This document shows, piece after piece, positions 20,661 to 32,509 of a DNA stretch of 64,000 nt. The notes under the pieces were generated by a model. That model had not been told where the DNA came from. It did not search any database and saw only the letters and a list, made by a program, of their open reading frames with translations. The stretch is taken from the NCBI GenBank assembly GCA_028023455.1, contig JAQFVV010012536.1:359501-423500 (forward strand). Reading direction: 5' to 3'. The translations under genes were made by a program, and so were the position numbers. Source of the stretch: Epiperipatus broadwayi (Eukaryota; Onychophora; Udeonychophora; Euonychophora; Peripatidae). Position 1 is the stretch's first letter. Every line of letters begins with the position of its first letter.

Positions 20661-20939
20661 ATATATATGAAAAACAAAAACAAGTTAAATTCACATAACT
20701 TGCTATCACTTGTATTTATGATCAATAGATGGCGTTTTACCAAAAACCGAACAAGTGTAATATATATATATTAAACTTAGTTTAGTATTAGTGCTGAGAT
20801 TATTTATATATTATTGTTGTCAATTTATTAAAATATTCCTATTAACTATAACTTTGTATCTCTTTTTGTACTCAAGTACATTGAAATATTTTTTTTACAT
20901 GCAGTGAAAGTCTAATATCCACTACATTTTGTTTCAAGC

Positions 20940-21072
20940 TCCTCTCATATACATCTTCTCTGATCTTTAGCTTCTCTTCTCCACATCACCCTTACACACT
21001 TTCTTATTTCATCCATTCATCTCACATGTGGTATCTTTCTGGGTCTTTTACAATCTCTTGGAATCCAGTTTA
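20940..21072 (-). pseudogene. RTE-like retrotransposon extreme 3' end
   Basis: The minus strand reads WMDEIRKCVRVMWRREAKDQ-like sequence after KRPRK, the usual C-terminal tail of this family. Only the tail is present. Confidence 0.6.
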
Positions 21073-21310
21073 ATGGGAAGCTAAAGGAGTGAAAGTAAGT
21101 GGACTTAATTAGTGAAGTATTGAATAGCTTCACACTCTCAGATCGAACCGCTTCAGCTTCACCTATTTAAATAGAAAGTAGGTTGAAGTAAAGAAGGGTT
21201 CCCCTCTTTTCTTCCAAGAGTAAGCTTGTGGTTTTAAGACCTGTAGAGGTCACTACTATCGCATTTTATATGCATGTGATTGAGGCTACAGCCTTAATGA
21301 ATATTATTTA

Positions 21311-21860
21311 AGTCATTTGCTTCAGAGCTGCAGGAAATGTTGCAGGAGTTATCAGATGAAAGTAGGACTAAAGATAAATGTTAAAAAGAGTAAAGTAATG
21401 TTTAATGGATTTTCTCAAAATATGAAAATAAAGATTGATTATAACAAGTTAACAGTTACAAATACCTTGGTCAGATTATTAATACAGATGGAAACATAAT
21501 GGATGAAATTAATCATAGAATTAAACTTGGTTGGATTGCTTTTGGCAGAAATAACGTGATACTAAAAGGAAATATGCATATGAGTTTGAAAAGGAAGGTT
21601 TTTAATAAATGTGTTTTACCAGTTCTTACTTATGGATCCAAGACTTGGACACCTAATAGAAGAGCAATACAGAGACTTCAGACCATTCAAAGAAGTATGG
21701 AAAGATGCATGTTGGGAATAACAAGAAGAGATCGAAAATGAAATATATGGGTAAGAGAACAAACAGGTGTTACTGGCCTCATTGAAAAAATTAAAAGACT
21801 GAAGTGGAGTCGGGCTGGACATATTGCTAGAAGAGATGATAATTGATGGACACAATACTA
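21311..21860 (+). pseudogene. RTE-like reverse transcriptase C-terminal relic
   Basis: SFASELQEMLQELSDESR shifts frame to KVGLKINVKKSKVMFNGF, the region just after the YxDD box. SYKYLGQIINTDG follows, then MDEINHRIKLGWIAFGR, CVLPVLTYGSKTWTPNRRAI, MERCMLGITRRDRK and, past a TGA at 21739-21741, IKRLKWSRAGHIARRDDN. The length and motif order are those of an RTE-type RT C-terminus. It is 5'-truncated, with at least one frameshift and two TGA stops at likely arginine positions. Confidence 0.82.
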
Positions 21861-21869
21861 TAAATTATT

Positions 21870-22720
21870 TTATATTCAATTTTGTTATCATGTATGATAG
21901 CATTTTATAAACCACTTAATATATTAGACATAATTCTGTAAATTATTTGATAAAATAATATTTAAATTTATCGTTAATTATTATGACATTAGTCTTAATT
22001 AAGTAAATAGATTCTGCTGGTTTCTGCATTATGGGTTATACTATTAATAAGACTGGCCAGCCAATGATAAAGTTTCTTCAGAAACAATTTTCAAAGCTAT
22101 ATTTTATTATTTATTTATTAAAAATTAGCTGTTGCAATAATGTTTAGAAGAATCTTAGTTTCTGTTACTAGCTCCATTGAAAGTAATTCAAATATTAATA
22201 AAATTATTGTCAGGTTACTTTGCATTTTTTGGGCAGGCTGGTGGAAGGGATTATGCTGAAGTATACATTTTTAGATTAACTTTAAGTTTTTACGCTGGAA
22301 ATGCAGACCAAGTATGATTCTAATATTATTTAAACTTATTAAACATGATTGGAAGACATATTAATAGCAGTGAAACTTTATAACAAATATTGCTCATATA
22401 TAAAAGATGACAATGATGTATCTCAAAATTGTAATTTCATATTTTTAATGAAAGGTTTATTAATTTCATAAAAAACAACAGACATAAAAAATCTTACTTT
22501 TGCTTAGTAATATTTTTACAAGTATTTATTAATTCTAAATAAATCAATACTAGTATGTACTAAACTTTAAGATGTAATTAAAGGGGATTTGAACCCAAAC
22601 TTTTAAGCTTCCTTCATTTTAAATAGAAGATTCAAATATAAATTGTTGTCAGAATGGAATACACTGGCCTATTATACCAATGTCAGTTCAAAATTTTGTT
22701 TGGTTATAATGTTTTTGAGC
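21870..22720. other. AT-rich DNA, no gene seen
   Basis: The stretch near 22560-22615 (GGGGATTTGAACCCAAACTT) resembles the outer end of type B elements. Confidence 0.45.
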
Positions 22721-22867
22721 AAAGAACATAATTAGTAATATTTCTATAATGTAATTTTCACTACATCACTCTCATGCAAGATAGGACTTGTTTTTATCTG
22801 CTTTTAATACTTTGTGGAGGAGTGTAATCATGAACATATAACCAGACAGATGAAAAATTTATATGAT

Positions 22868-22912
22868 CCCAAGGATGTATATTTCATGCTGAACCAGCAC
22901 TCATCAGTAGGC
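22868..22912 (-). ncRNA. Hammerhead ribozyme, type B
   Basis: CUGAUGA, stem II GUGCUG/CAGCAU and GAAA are intact. Stem III is longer by a few bases, and stem I has a U-U mismatch. Confidence 0.68.
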
Positions 22913-22999
22913 CCAGATCACAATCTCTTACACATCTTTATCATTGCTGCAGTTTAATTGATGTGTCAAACTTACTGCTCTTACAACTTTGACATGAAG

Positions 23000-23110
23000 T
23001 ACTAAATGGAAGTATATTAATAATTTTTATTAGTCATTCATTAGATTAAATATTATCCACTGGATAATCTTTAGTCTAATGAATGACTAATAAAAAATAT
23101 TAACATAATT
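23000..23110. repeat. Inverted repeat
   Basis: AATTTTTATTAGTCATTCAT followed by TAGATTAAATATTATCCA faces TGGATAATCTTTAGTCTAAT. The arms are about 45 bp. Confidence 0.7.
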
Positions 23111-23473
23111 AGTACTTCCCTGAAAGTTTATGATGACAATATTTTATTTGTAATTATATGTTGTGCTATTTCCATAATGTAGTATTAATTATTAAATGCC
23201 TTTAATATTTACTAAGGCTATAACCTCGATAATATGCAAAATGCGATAGTAGGTAAAAAAAAATCTAACTTTTTTGAACTTTTCAAATACATTTACTTCA
23301 CAGTAATAACACACAGATTAGCCATATAACAACAATATTTCCAGTTAATATTCTTCTCTCCTTTTTAGGTTATAAATACAGAAGAAAATAATATCACTGG
23401 AAATGTTTTGTTAAATATAACCCTGTGTTATTATTACCAAATGAGTATTTGAAAAGTTTGACTTTATTTTTCC

Positions 23474-23580
23474 CATATGTCATAGCATAGGGCAGGGAGG
23501 CGAACCCGCAACAACCGTCTGCAACCAACTACTTGCTTGCAAGGCAGCTGCACTGACCTCTCGGCTAACAACGCTTGACA
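23474..23580 (-). repeat. tRNA-derived SINE, near full length
   Basis: Reverse complement of the 13542 copy: CCATATGTCATAGCAT, a B-box-like GGAGGCGAACCC, GCAACCAACTACTTGCTTGC, and the A-box side CTCTCGGCTAACAACGC. Very similar to the 59775 copy. Confidence 0.85.
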
Positions 23581-23739
23581 AGTTTGACTTTTTATAAAGA
23601 CATTTAACAATTAATTCTAGATAAAGGAATAATTTAATGTAATAGTATATTTCAAGAAATATTTGACTTAAAACGCAATCAAAATATCTTCTTTCATTTT
23701 CTTTACTTTTCATGTTTATATATGTGTACATATATCTTA

Positions 23740-24780
23740 CATTAATTATTTTTAATTTAGAAATTAAAAAAATATAACTAGCAAAATTTAATTAGTAATT
23801 AAATATAATCAATATCAGCGTTTTTAATTAGGATAAACGATATTTTATATAATTGTCTGATTAATGCTATTAAAATGAAAATTATATCAATATATTTTTT
23901 TCTACCTCAATGACATTGGAAGATTTTTTTATATTAGTTATTTTTGACTAATATTATAATTTTTCTACGATAAAAATTAACTAATATTATAATTTATAAC
24001 TATTTTTAACGAAATTCATTTACTTTGTTAGCGGGAAATAAAAAAACCAAACAAACAGAATATATGCGTAATTAGAAATTAATTTTCGTATCACCCTTAT
24101 AGATTGTCAATAATTTATTAGAGTGCATGTTAGTTAGAAGAGTTTTTCATTTTAAATGATATAATAATTGCTTTTTGTTCTCATGTTATGGAAGTCAATC
24201 CTAGATCCCTATGGAGTTACAACAAAAAAAGCAGAATTTAGCACATACTTCAGCTAGTTTGTTAATACTTTCTGATTCGTCAACTACCCGAATGGTTTTT
24301 TTATATTACTATTATTCTATTCACCACTAAAAATAAATAAATAAAATTAACAATAATTAACATTCAATATTATTTACAAATTATTAATATTAAACTTTAG
24401 TCTTAAATTAAAAAAATACAGTCGAATTAAATATAACTATTGCAAAATAAATGTCTGCTAGATAATTCATAAATCCTTCGAGAATTGAGGTTTTGTATTT
24501 TTTAGAATTGTCGATAAAACTGGTGAATTGTAATCTGGAGACGACTTAAGGTTATCACGAAAGTATCTTTATGATAGGATCATTTTAAGCACGAACTGAT
24601 GCACACACACAAGAAAAAGACACGATATAAACAAAATATGCATTGTTTGCTTTGCATAATAAAGTTTCTTGACATACAATAAATTTCGTTTCATTTTTAA
24701 GAGCGTGATAGAAACTCAATTTTTTATAATAATATTCTAAAACTAATGAAACCAAAAAAAAAAAAAAATATCTAAATTAT
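23740..24780. other. AT-rich DNA, no gene seen
   Basis: No recognisable repeat or coding sequence; about 82% AT by eye. Confidence 0.45.
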
Positions 24781-24945
24781 TTTTATGTAGTTAAATAAAT
24801 CAAAATTGAAAAACAAATATATATATACTTAAACTTCAATTTCACCGCATATTCTTGTAAACTACGTTTATATATATAAATCTTCCACTTAACCACATAT
24901 TTTAAAAATATATGAATAAAAACATACGAAAAAGAATAAGTGATA

Positions 24946-24990
24946 CCTAAAATGCATTTCATGCTGATTCGGTATTCATCGGTTGGCCCT
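24946..24990 (-). ncRNA. Decayed hammerhead, type B
   Basis: CUGAUGA reads CCGAUGA. GAAA and a palindromic AUGCAU stem III remain. Confidence 0.5.
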
Positions 24991-25261
24991 AGAAACAATA
25001 CCAAAGTATTACATTTTAATTCACAAGTTATATTATGCATGAAAAAAGTGATATAAAATTGTAGTATTCTGTGTTTATATATATATAACATTCGATACTA
25101 AAACTAGAACATCGTACAATAAATATTTAAAATACTTCCTAACCAAACATAAGTTAAAATTTGCCAAGAATAAAGTGACCGTTTATTCTTGTACTCCATT
25201 TATATATGTAGAAGGTTGACTAAAACATTTTGGTTAGAAAGAAAAAATCTCATCTAAATAT

Positions 25262-25298
25262 GTTTTTTTTCCCATATGTCATAGCATCGATCGGGATA
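25262..25298 (-). repeat. SINE 3' end fragment
   Basis: A poly-T run followed by CCCATATGTCATAGCATCGA is the 3' tail of the tRNA-derived SINE. Confidence 0.7.
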
Positions 25299-25489
25299 TA
25301 TATATAAATCATAATAACAAATAATAAACTTATACTAAAATTCTCACTCACAGCATAAATAGATCTTCTCAAACTAATTTAACATACCACATTTATAATA
25401 AAACATCAATAAATCCTATAATTCATCTTAAATTCTACTCACCTTTAATATCAAAGGAAGTTTTCATAAAATTCTGAATTAAAATTATT

Positions 25490-25645
25490 TTTCAGATGGA
25501 AAATCTGTGGCAATTGAAATGAAAACTGGTGTTAAAGAAGAATGGGTATTTGTTTCCAATACTGTTTTCCATATTTAGCACAATAGTTTTGGAAATTATT
25601 TATAGGCAGATTAATAAAACAAAGATAAAGTTGTGATAGTTTGAT
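25490..25645 (+). pseudogene. Short RT fragment
   Basis: GKSVAIEMKTGVKEEWVFVS, then in the next frame FPILFSIF and IYRQIN, match the KQGYVCVPTLFSIF region of the relic at 8490-9245. Only about 50 codons survive. Confidence 0.65.
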
Positions 25646-25747
25646 AGTAAATTCAATAAAAACTAAAAACAAGACCTTTATATTTTTGGATTCTGGATTT
25701 GAAATATTTTTGCTAATTGAAAAGACGATTTACATAATGTATTTATT

Positions 25748-25986
25748 ATAGAAATAAAACAAACTAACTTCTTCTTTTTAAAACTTGTTTTTTATATGAC
25801 TATAATCATGGAAAAAAAAAAATCCAACGTTTCGACTACTTTATATAGTCTTTTTCAAGGCACACTAAAATAAAATAAAAAACATATATAACAAATAACA
25901 TATATTCCCAAATATATATATATTCATGATTATAGTCACATAAAAAACAAGTTTTAAAAAGAAGTTAGTTTGTTTTATTTCTATAA
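25748..25986. repeat. Foldback with arms of about 63 bp
   Basis: GAAATAAAACAAACTAACTT at 25751 is inverted as AAGTTAGTTTGTTTTATTTC at about 25961. Between the arms, on the minus strand, a hairpin (GACTA/TAGTC) is followed by GAAACGTT, with a degenerate UUGAAAA box in front. This is a hammerhead-like relic. Confidence 0.75.
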
Positions 25987-26639
25987 TGGATATTTATGAA
26001 CTATTTTGAAAAGAAGAACTGCGTGCTTAATATATTAAATTATTATAATGTATTTAATATTTTGAATCCAACATCTGGAAGTCTTTGGTTTAATGATTAA
26101 TATTAAAAAAACTCAATTTTATTATCCAGTCTCAGAAAAAAAATCTCCAGCTTGGAGAATGTTAACTAATAATATACCTTGGTAATTTAAGGTGGCCTTG
26201 GTTGTCGAGGTACATAATAGATTGTAAGGTGCTTTTTCTTTTAGTTAAAATATTGGGTGCTTCTTTATATGGAAGTAACTACTGAAACAGATTAGCTAAT
26301 TTATTGTGATATTTCCAAGTTTTACCCATATAACATATTAATGTCTAATTTAAAATACTTAAATGATGTTTGGCAATAAAATGAAAGCTGATTTCCTCTT
26401 GATTTTAGGATGTGTTTGTGAAATATTATTACAATATGTCATGATTTTAGTATGCAATGCAAGTTTTCATTTGGAAGAATGCCTGGTTATGTAATAGCTG
26501 ATATTTGAATGAAAAATCATATTAAAATATTCTAACAAGGTACCAAATACTTCCTATGAAAATTTTCTAATTACTGTATATAACTTTCTGTGGAAGAGGC
26601 TTCTTTATTTATAAAATTTTTTAGAAACTTGTGATATTT

Positions 26640-26720
26640 CCAGTAACAATAGAAATAATAAATATAACTGTAATCAACTATTATATACAGTCTTTCAATT
26701 TGCAGAAGTACTTTCAGTTA
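26640..26720 (+). repeat. Dispersed repeat ending in CAGTCTTTCAATT
   Basis: Same family as 20565-20660 and 38340-38430. Confidence 0.6.
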
Positions 26721-26997
26721 ATTCCCTAAACTGCCTCAACTGTCATTAATTTCAAAAACAAAATGGAAGCAAACATCATCAACTCAAATCCCATGAATCT
26801 CACATTTTAATGTTAGCAACTTGCCTATTAATTACATTCATTTTATTTCTAGTTATTAAAATTGCCACCTTAATTTTTCTTTTATTATGGTTTATCTCTT
26901 ATGAAAAATCTTAACACTTCCAATATCAAACTTAAATTTATATTTATATGTCCTTACATGATCCAAGAAAACTGAAGCAGTCATTAAATCATTATAT

Positions 26998-27620
26998 AAA
27001 CATCACATGATCACCACTTCTTATGCTTGCTTATAACTGTTATTAAAACAGACAAAACTCACTATATGTATTTCCACACACAGCATACTAAAGTAATCAA
27101 TGGATGCCAGAAGGCTTGTGCATAAAATCCTCATCTAGTGCCTACTCATCCAATATCCCCAGACTAGTTTCTGGCTTGTGGCATTCATCAGTGAGGAGCC
27201 TTGGATCTGAGAGCATATGCACCTAGATCTTAGGATCTAATGCAATTCTCCAGCAACCATCTTTTATCTCCTCTTAACTACAAAACTACGAGTCTTAAAC
27301 TGAAAACACCTTAATATTTTTAATTCAAGCCCATCAGCTTATGTAGTCATACAGGTCTGAATTTAGTTCAGTACTCATATATTTTGATGTCTTTGGTTTT
27401 TTAATAATCTTAGCCACCACTATCCTATTATGCAGGATTGGTTTTAAGCCAATAAACATCACATGATCACCACTTCTTATGCTTGCCACAAGCCAGAAAC
27501 TAGTCTGGGGATATTGGATGAGTAGGCACTAGAAGGGGCATTTATGAACAAGCATTCTGGCATCCCTTGATTACTCTAGCTTGCTGTGTGTGGCAATACG
27601 TATAGTGAGTTTTGCCTGTT
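26998..27620. mobile_element. Type A ribozyme element with 14-bp TSD
   Basis: TTAAATCATTATAT flanks it at 26984-26997 and 27621-27634. It starts CATCACATGATCACC and ends GTTTTGCCTGTT, the same end pair as the 54.6 kb element. It holds a near-intact HHR on the minus strand and, after an abrupt switch at about 27486, an inverted arm that has lost the CUGAUGA half of its ribozyme. Confidence 0.8.
27156..27197 (-). ncRNA. Hammerhead ribozyme, type A
   Basis: UCCUCA, CUGAUGA, GAAA, ACUAGU stem III, GUC triplet and UGGGGA are intact. Stem II is weakened by one substitution (UGC for GGC). Confidence 0.68.
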
Positions 27621-27814
27621 TTAAATCATTATATTTTCACTTTTTATTCATGCTCCTTTAATCTTTTTTCAATACTGTACCTTAATTCACCTATATATGA
27701 AAACATACATCCACAAAAAAATTTGATACACAACATTACTTCTCTGCTTGATAGGTATGACATTTTCAGAATTATTCACTAATTTGTTACAAAAAATGAA
27801 GCATTAAACACATT

Positions 27815-27850
<36 letters not shown>

Positions 27851-27880
27851 AATGTGTTTAATATATATATATATATATCA
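27815..27880. repeat. (TA)n microsatellite hairpin
   Basis: ACACATTCTTATATAT faces ATATAAGAATGTGTTTAAT around TA runs. Confidence 0.8.
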
Positions 27881-27889
27881 TTAAAAATT

Positions 27890-29330
27890 TCACTTGAGCT
27901 TTTGAAATATATAGAATAGATATCCATTTTTTACTATCAATCTTCAACTCCTTTAAACCATTATAATTCTTTTAAAATTGATATAAAGTATTGTTAATCT
28001 GTTCCATCTTATAACCAACTTCAAGCATTTCCTTGGAAAATATCTCAATATTTTTTAATTTATCAAAACAAAAAAGATCTAAAACTTGCCATCTTATGCC
28101 TAATTAATACTTTTTGTACTGTATTACATATATATTGTGCCTACTGAAATTTGAAATGAGTTTTAGTATATGATAAGTTTGTCAGTCATATTTTTTTCCT
28201 TTCTTACTTGTTTGATTTTTTGGATAGTAAATATGTTAACTTATGAAACATGGAACTATTTTGCTATAACAACAATAATATTGATATAAAATTGTTTATT
28301 ATTAATTATATGTAAGATTGTAAATTGACTTTATTCATTTTAGAAAAGAAAATGTATATGTGAATAATAAAGAATATGGTTTGAATAAAATTATTATTAT
28401 GTTTCGTTTTCATTATTGCATTCACAATAGTAAATTACAAACAATACAAATAAATGTTTAATACTTCAAATATATTCGTTTTTTTTTATTTGGCATAATG
28501 TTATACTGTAAAGAAATATGTATAAAAATATATTTCCAGTGTAATATAATGAGAATGTATCATAAATTGTTTAATTTGTATTAGAATAAAGGATGATATT
28601 TATTAAAAACTAAATGTTTAATATGTGCAATAAGTGTGAAATATTTTTTTTATTTGTCATTATAGTATAATGAGGTTTTTATTTATTTATGGAATGTTGT
28701 CAGAAATTTCTTAAAGAATGAATATAGAGGATTACTATAGTTACAATGATATTCAATGAAAAAATCTTATAAATAGGACTGAATAATTTAAATTAATTTT
28801 ATCTCTTGTTTTGGCTTTAAACAGAAGCACATATAAATTTCTTTATATGATTTTTTATATTCATATTAAGATATATAGTTGACTGAACAAAATGGAGAGG
28901 TAAGAAGCAACATTATCTGTCCATAAACCAAGCAGCATATTGAGAAAATTTTATGTGAAAATGACATTTTATTATAAGATGAACAATCATCAAAATTGGT
29001 TCATTATGTTATAAACCATCAAAATAATTTTATTCTTTAAAATGAATATTATCTATATTTTAAAGATGGAAGAAGGTGTACAAGATTCAAATCTACCTGC
29101 CTGTGTAATTTTATTTGATTAATTGATCAATTTTATTTAAGATATCAATTAGTTTAATTTTCCAATCATATCATCCTAAATAAAACTAGCATACATTCAT
29201 TCATAATATTTTGAAATAATACTTCATCATGAAAGGATACCTCTTCATATCATCATGAACATAAACTAGTACTTATGTGTGCAATGTCATATAATCCAAA
29301 TAATTATTATTTAAAAGAATAATTTGTATG
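27890..29330. other. AT-rich DNA, no gene seen
   Basis: No coding similarity or repeat family recognised. Confidence 0.45.
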
Positions 29331-29399
29331 TGTATATATTGTAACCAATTGGGTTACATGGCACACAATAATATAGTGTTTGTGCATATATATATATAT

Positions 29400-30020
29400 A
29401 TTGTAACGGTATATGCTGTTACATTAATTTAAAATTAGAATAATTTTTTTTTTAAATTCGTAAAAAAAATCTAAAAGCTAAAAAAATTAAAGAGTTGTTA
29501 AACTATATCGCACAGATGGCATGAAAACTTTAAAAGTATTAATTTCTTTTTAAAAAAAAAAAAATTTGAACTTACTTTTTTATAAAAAAAGTACAAGATC
29601 TAATGATAAATTTTTTTTATAAATGAAAATGATTGTTTTACAAATTAAATGAAAAGCAAACTAGCCCGTGGGGCTCTTATATAAAAAAAGTCAGATGAAA
29701 TATAGATAAGAGAACAAAAATAAATTAGATGTCCAATAGAAGCAGCAATGAAGGCTCAGACCATAACGAAAATTTGGAACAGGAAACCATTGTTCAGTGA
29801 ATCCGGACGATTGGTATAAAAGGAAAAATATTGAAATTAAGAACAGTTCCAGCTTGATTTTGTGAGAAGAGCGATAAGACGCACTTGTCGCTCTCTCTCA
29901 CTTATTTCAAATTAAATGACTGTAATACCAGGATTGAACCAGCTAAGGCCACCTTCTGGTAGACCTGTCTTCAAATAAAGACTTTGTGGGAATTGATACC
30001 AGGAACCGGGAGCTCTTCTA
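29400..30020 (+). promoter_or_regulatory. Possible solo LTR or promoter segment
   Basis: The segment starts with an inverted pair, TGTAAC and GTTACA (29401-29422), typical of some LTR ends. It contains a strong TATA box (GGTATAAAAGG at about 29813-29823), then about 150 bp of less AT-rich sequence, then AATAAA at about 29973. That order (TATA, then polyadenylation signal) fits U3-R-U5. No second LTR, primer-binding site or flanking duplication was found, so it could equally be an ordinary promoter. Confidence 0.3.
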
Positions 30021-30219
30021 CTGTAAGATATAAATTGAAAAAATTTACTACAAGTAATTAAGAACTTTAAAGATTTGACAAGCTTTTAATATTCAGCTAA
30101 CCTAAATTTTAAAATGAACTTTTATCTGACTTCAAATTAATTATTAATGTTTAATTTTTATACATTTGAGTTTGCTAAAAATCATTTCCATTTTTTTATT
30201 ATTAATATTTATTGTATAA

Positions 30220-31130
30220 ATTATTTAAATGCATTAAATTTAAGTTGGGTATAGATGCTTGCATAGATTCGTTAACATTTAATTATGTTTTAATTTTCAT
30301 ATTTGATTGAAATATATAGACATTCGGTAAATAATGATATCTTACGTTGAGTATCTAAAATGTATTTATTCGGATGTCTTTTAAGTTATTGGTGTCAATG
30401 CAGCATCTTATGATGAATGCCATTGGGTTTCTTGTAAATTTCTCTCTGCAATTCCATCAATGACTTTATATTTTGATTGTTTATGTTTATTTTGAAATGT
30501 TTTTGACCATGTAATCTATGTAGCCGATCTATACTCTACATTAAAAAACAAACTTTTATAAAATTCATCTGTGCGAACTTATAAAAATGTTAAATTTAAG
30601 TCGGGCATGAATGGCTATATAGATTTGTAAAGTTATATTTATTAATTAAGGGAGGGTTAATCATAGGTTATTTGTTTCGTAGTTAGATTGGATCAATGGA
30701 TTGTATATATTGGTGTAATTAGTAAATGTAGTATGATGTCTGCTATGTGCAGGATCTCCATTATATGCTGCACACACCCTTTTTTGCCTATGGAAGGGGA
30801 TAGTAAGACGGAAAACACAGTCCCTTCCTATGGAGTTTTTTTATTGTTCTTCTTGCCAGACAGATGTATTCCTGTCTGGATGAGAATCAATGTCTTCTCT
30901 AACCATACTGTTCAGATGTACATTCCTGAAAGAATGGTATTTGTGCTGTCGTATTCATGTTGCATTTAATACATCGATATATCAGATGGTTTGACATCAG
31001 TTTGACTGCGAACTTTTGGCCTAAGGTTAAATAAGGGATAGAATATTTCTTTTCAAATGCAATCTATGTAGTTTATTTATACTTGGCATTCTTAAAAAAA
31101 TATTGTTAAATTCATCTGTATGGATGGTTT
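30220..31130 (+). repeat. Divergent direct repeats
   Basis: TTAAATTTAAGTTGGGTATA near 30235 recurs as TTAAATTTAAGTCGGGCATG near 30591. A CAATCTATGTAG...AAATTCATCTGT block near 30510-30573 recurs near 31061-31122. This looks like an old duplication. A chance frame at 30688-30969 has no recognisable domain. Confidence 0.5.
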
Positions 31131-31357
31131 AAAATTTAAAATAATAATTTCAATTTAAAAGTTAATATTAAAATCTAAAATAATAAATGTTATTCCTCAA
31201 ATTTTAAATATTATTTATGTGCGTTAATAAATGTTCGTGTGTTAATTACTGGCAGTGGCTTCTTTTATTTAATTTTTTTTTATATTTAAGATATAAATAG
31301 AATAAAGTGACTGGGGCTAACGGTCTATATATATGTAAAAGTTAGATCTTAACAGTG

Positions 31358-31424
31358 CGTATCTGCCTACTCTATAAATTTTCCAGGCTCAAATGCCTGG
31401 TGGCATCCTGTAGTGGCAGATACG
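31358..31424. other. Nested stem-loop, 67 nt
   Basis: CGTATCTGCC at 31358-31367 pairs perfectly with GGCAGATACG at 31415-31424. Inside, CCAGGC (31383-31388) pairs with GCCTGG (31395-31400). The element is GC-rich against its surroundings, which suggests a selected or recently inserted structured RNA. No family recognised. Confidence 0.6.
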
Positions 31425-31449
31425 GTAAGACTCATTTGATCTCGCACAC

Positions 31450-32470
31450 CCAGACCATTATAATATATATATATAAAATAAATGAAAAGTAGAAATAATC
31501 ACAGACAAAATTGTAGTAGATATTTTCTACATTCACTGAAATAAAAATAATAAATAAAGGGTTAAATAACTCTGGATTTAAAATAATATTTTATTATAAA
31601 ATTAAATATTTAAAAAAGGTCTGATAAATAAAATTAATATTTTTATTCTGGTTTTGAAAATTTAAAAAGAAGGATATTTTTCTGATAATTGTAAAAATGT
31701 CTATTTTTGAAATCTTTTAATTAATTTATAAATTTCTATTATCTGAGTAAAAACATGTATGTAGATTCCAAAGGATTAAAGTTAATTGAAATCAACTTTT
31801 TCCAATCACACTTTAATAAAAAATTCAAGCTTGTTTTCAAAAGGATTAGACAGACTGAAAACACTCACTATGTTTTTATCACATGACCTTTTTATCACAT
31901 GATCTTTTTATCACATGACCCAACCAAGATTATAAAAAGTCTGATAAAAATATCAGTTCATTTTTCTTGCAGTTTTGTAAGAGTTAGACAGAAGAGTCTG
32001 GTTTTACTATTTTAAGCAATGGCCAACTAGGCCAACTGCAAAGTTTGGCTACTAAAATTTTTTGATTAAGAGGCAGCAATTAGCTGACCAAAATGGATAG
32101 CTGCAGTTTGTTGTTGGCTGTAGCAGAGAGTTTGCAGAATAGCTACCATGAACTGATATAACTGAAGGCAGGACAGTAGATTCAGGAACTGCTACCATTT
32201 TACTTCACAGGAATTTGAATTCACATGGAGAAAATGACCCATTTCTTTGTGCTGAAAGTCATAGACTTAATAAATGTGGAGAGAACAGCTGCTTGCCTGA
32301 AATCTATCAAACCAAGACAGCTGCTTGCCTGGAACAATCCTAAACAGAAAGAGACCAACTACAGCCAACATTTTATATGGATTATATTTTTCCTGATGAT
32401 GACAATGACTAAAACCAAACCTACCAAGAAAAATCTTCCAGCTTGCCCAAGGAACTCCAGCTTTCTGAAG
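31450..32470. other. AT-rich DNA with a short tandem repeat
   Basis: A 15-16 bp unit TTTTATCACATGACC is repeated three times at about 31876-31920. No gene seen. Confidence 0.5.
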
Positions 32471-32473
32471 AAG

Positions 32474-32476
<3 letters not shown>

Positions 32477-32507
<31 letters not shown>
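32477..32507. repeat. (TA)n microsatellite
   Basis: About 15 TA units. Confidence 0.9.
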
Positions 32508-32508
<1 letters not shown>

Positions 32509-32509
32509 T

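Noticed and set aside
24783-25091. 102-codon frame
   Set aside because: Tyr/Ile/Lys-rich translation of AT-rich sequence overlapping a decayed type B ribozyme; no family resemblance.
30688-30969. 93-codon frame as a gene
   Set aside because: No domain, no composition bias, and it lies within an old duplicated AT-rich segment.
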